Source: Bacteroidia bacterium (GTDB lineage Bacteria > Bacteroidota > Bacteroidia > Bacteroidales > UBA5342). From it: 6,549 nt of DNA. The translations under genes were made by a program, and so were the position numbers. The stretch spans positions 1 to 6,549 of the forward strand of contig JAUIMD010000115.1 in assembly GCA_030433225.1 (NCBI GenBank). The letters run 5' to 3'. This document shows, one piece after another, positions 6,419 to 6,549 of the stretch; the stretch's first letter is position 1, and every line of letters starts with the position of its first letter. The notes below the pieces were generated by a model that was not told where the DNA came from, made no database searches, and worked only from the letters and a program-made list of their open reading frames with translations.

Positions 6419-6431
6419 GAACCTGGGTTCA
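6418..6431. promoter_or_regulatory. 14-bp palindrome, candidate operator for the adjacent Crp/Fnr-type regulator
   Basis: TGAACC and GGTTCA form perfect 6-bp arms around TG. The site shares its last base with the putative -33 box of the DoxX promoter, and its centre is about 43 bp upstream of the predicted transcription start, close to the -41.5 position of class II CRP/FNR activators. It has no T-tract on either side, so it is unlikely to be the terminator of the regulator gene. The assignment is inference from position and symmetry. Confidence 0.35.
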
Positions 6432-6463
6432 GAAATTACCTTACTTCGGTGCCAGTGAAATTT

Positions 6464-6549
6464 TTAGGTCGTAATGCGCTTTCGTATTCTGCTTAGTGCT
6501 TGCGGGGTAATGCCAATATAGGAGGCAATATATTTCAACGGGATTTCTC
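6464..6549 (-). CDS. C-terminus of a Crp/Fnr-family transcription regulator (partial)
   Basis: The minus-strand frame entering at the right edge reads EIPLKYIASYIGITPQALSRIRKRITT and stops at 6464-6466. The pattern 'P-x-K-Y-I-A-S-Y-I-G-I-T-P-x-x-L-S-R-I-R' is the helix-turn-helix recognition region of Crp/Fnr regulators of Bacteroidota, with the recognition helix PQALSRIRKRI at the very end. Only 27 residues are visible; the cyclic-nucleotide-binding-like sensor domain lies outside the window, so ligand and full gene length are unknown. The DoxX gene starts 89 nt downstream on the same strand. Confidence 0.85.
   Translation of the reverse strand, partial: EIPLKYIASYIGITPQALSRIRKRITT

Noticed and set aside
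6418..6431. Palindrome as terminator of the Crp/Fnr-type gene
   Set aside because: Six-bp stem with a 2-nt loop, which is too tight, and no T-tract on either strand.
1..6549. CRISPR arrays, tRNA or rRNA genes, insertion sequences, attachment sites
   Set aside because: No regularly spaced repeats, cloverleaf-like segments, transposase frames or flanking terminal repeats were seen.

Overview
The window (about 6.5 kb, roughly 42% GC by eye) comes from a member of the Bacteroidota. The evidence is a TonB-dependent-receptor-type C-terminus, a surface protein ending in a type IX secretion (T9SS) type A sorting domain, a TPR protein with the C-terminal AC-x-DW ending common in this phylum, promoter boxes of the TAnnTTTG type, and starts without Shine-Dalgarno sequences. 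Genus and family cannot be fixed from the sequence.

Layout. Positions 1-241 (+) hold the last 79 codons of an outer-membrane receptor. After a 151-bp gap with a good promoter comes glyA (393-1673, +), ending in a strong hairpin terminator that it shares with a convergent minus-strand cluster. Reading that cluster from its 5' end: a secreted TPR protein (3588-2923), a small lipoprotein (2883-2395), a DUF2752 membrane protein (2334-1900), and a 55-aa membrane microprotein with two split CxxC motifs (1895-1728). Further right, also on minus, is a 633-aa modular secreted protein (5619-3718) with LamG, cohesin, dockerin and T9SS sorting modules. A 302-bp stretch without a convincing gene follows (5620-5921). 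Next is a DoxX-family membrane protein (6374-5922), and at the right edge the C-terminal helix-turn-helix of a Crp/Fnr-type regulator (stop at 6464) lying upstream of doxX on the same strand.

How they relate. glyA is one-carbon housekeeping metabolism. The minus-strand genes are mostly envelope or surface proteins: the TPR, lipoprotein, DUF2752 and microprotein genes are tightly spaced and may form one envelope cassette, though a promoter-like sequence before the lipoprotein could split it. The regulator and the DoxX gene are probably linked: a 14-bp palindrome lies just upstream of and overlapping the putative -33 box of the DoxX gene, where an activator of this class could bind. The least ordinary items are the cohesin plus dockerin pair on one T9SS-exported polypeptide and the 55-aa protein whose layout resembles eukaryotic LITAF/BRI3 proteins.
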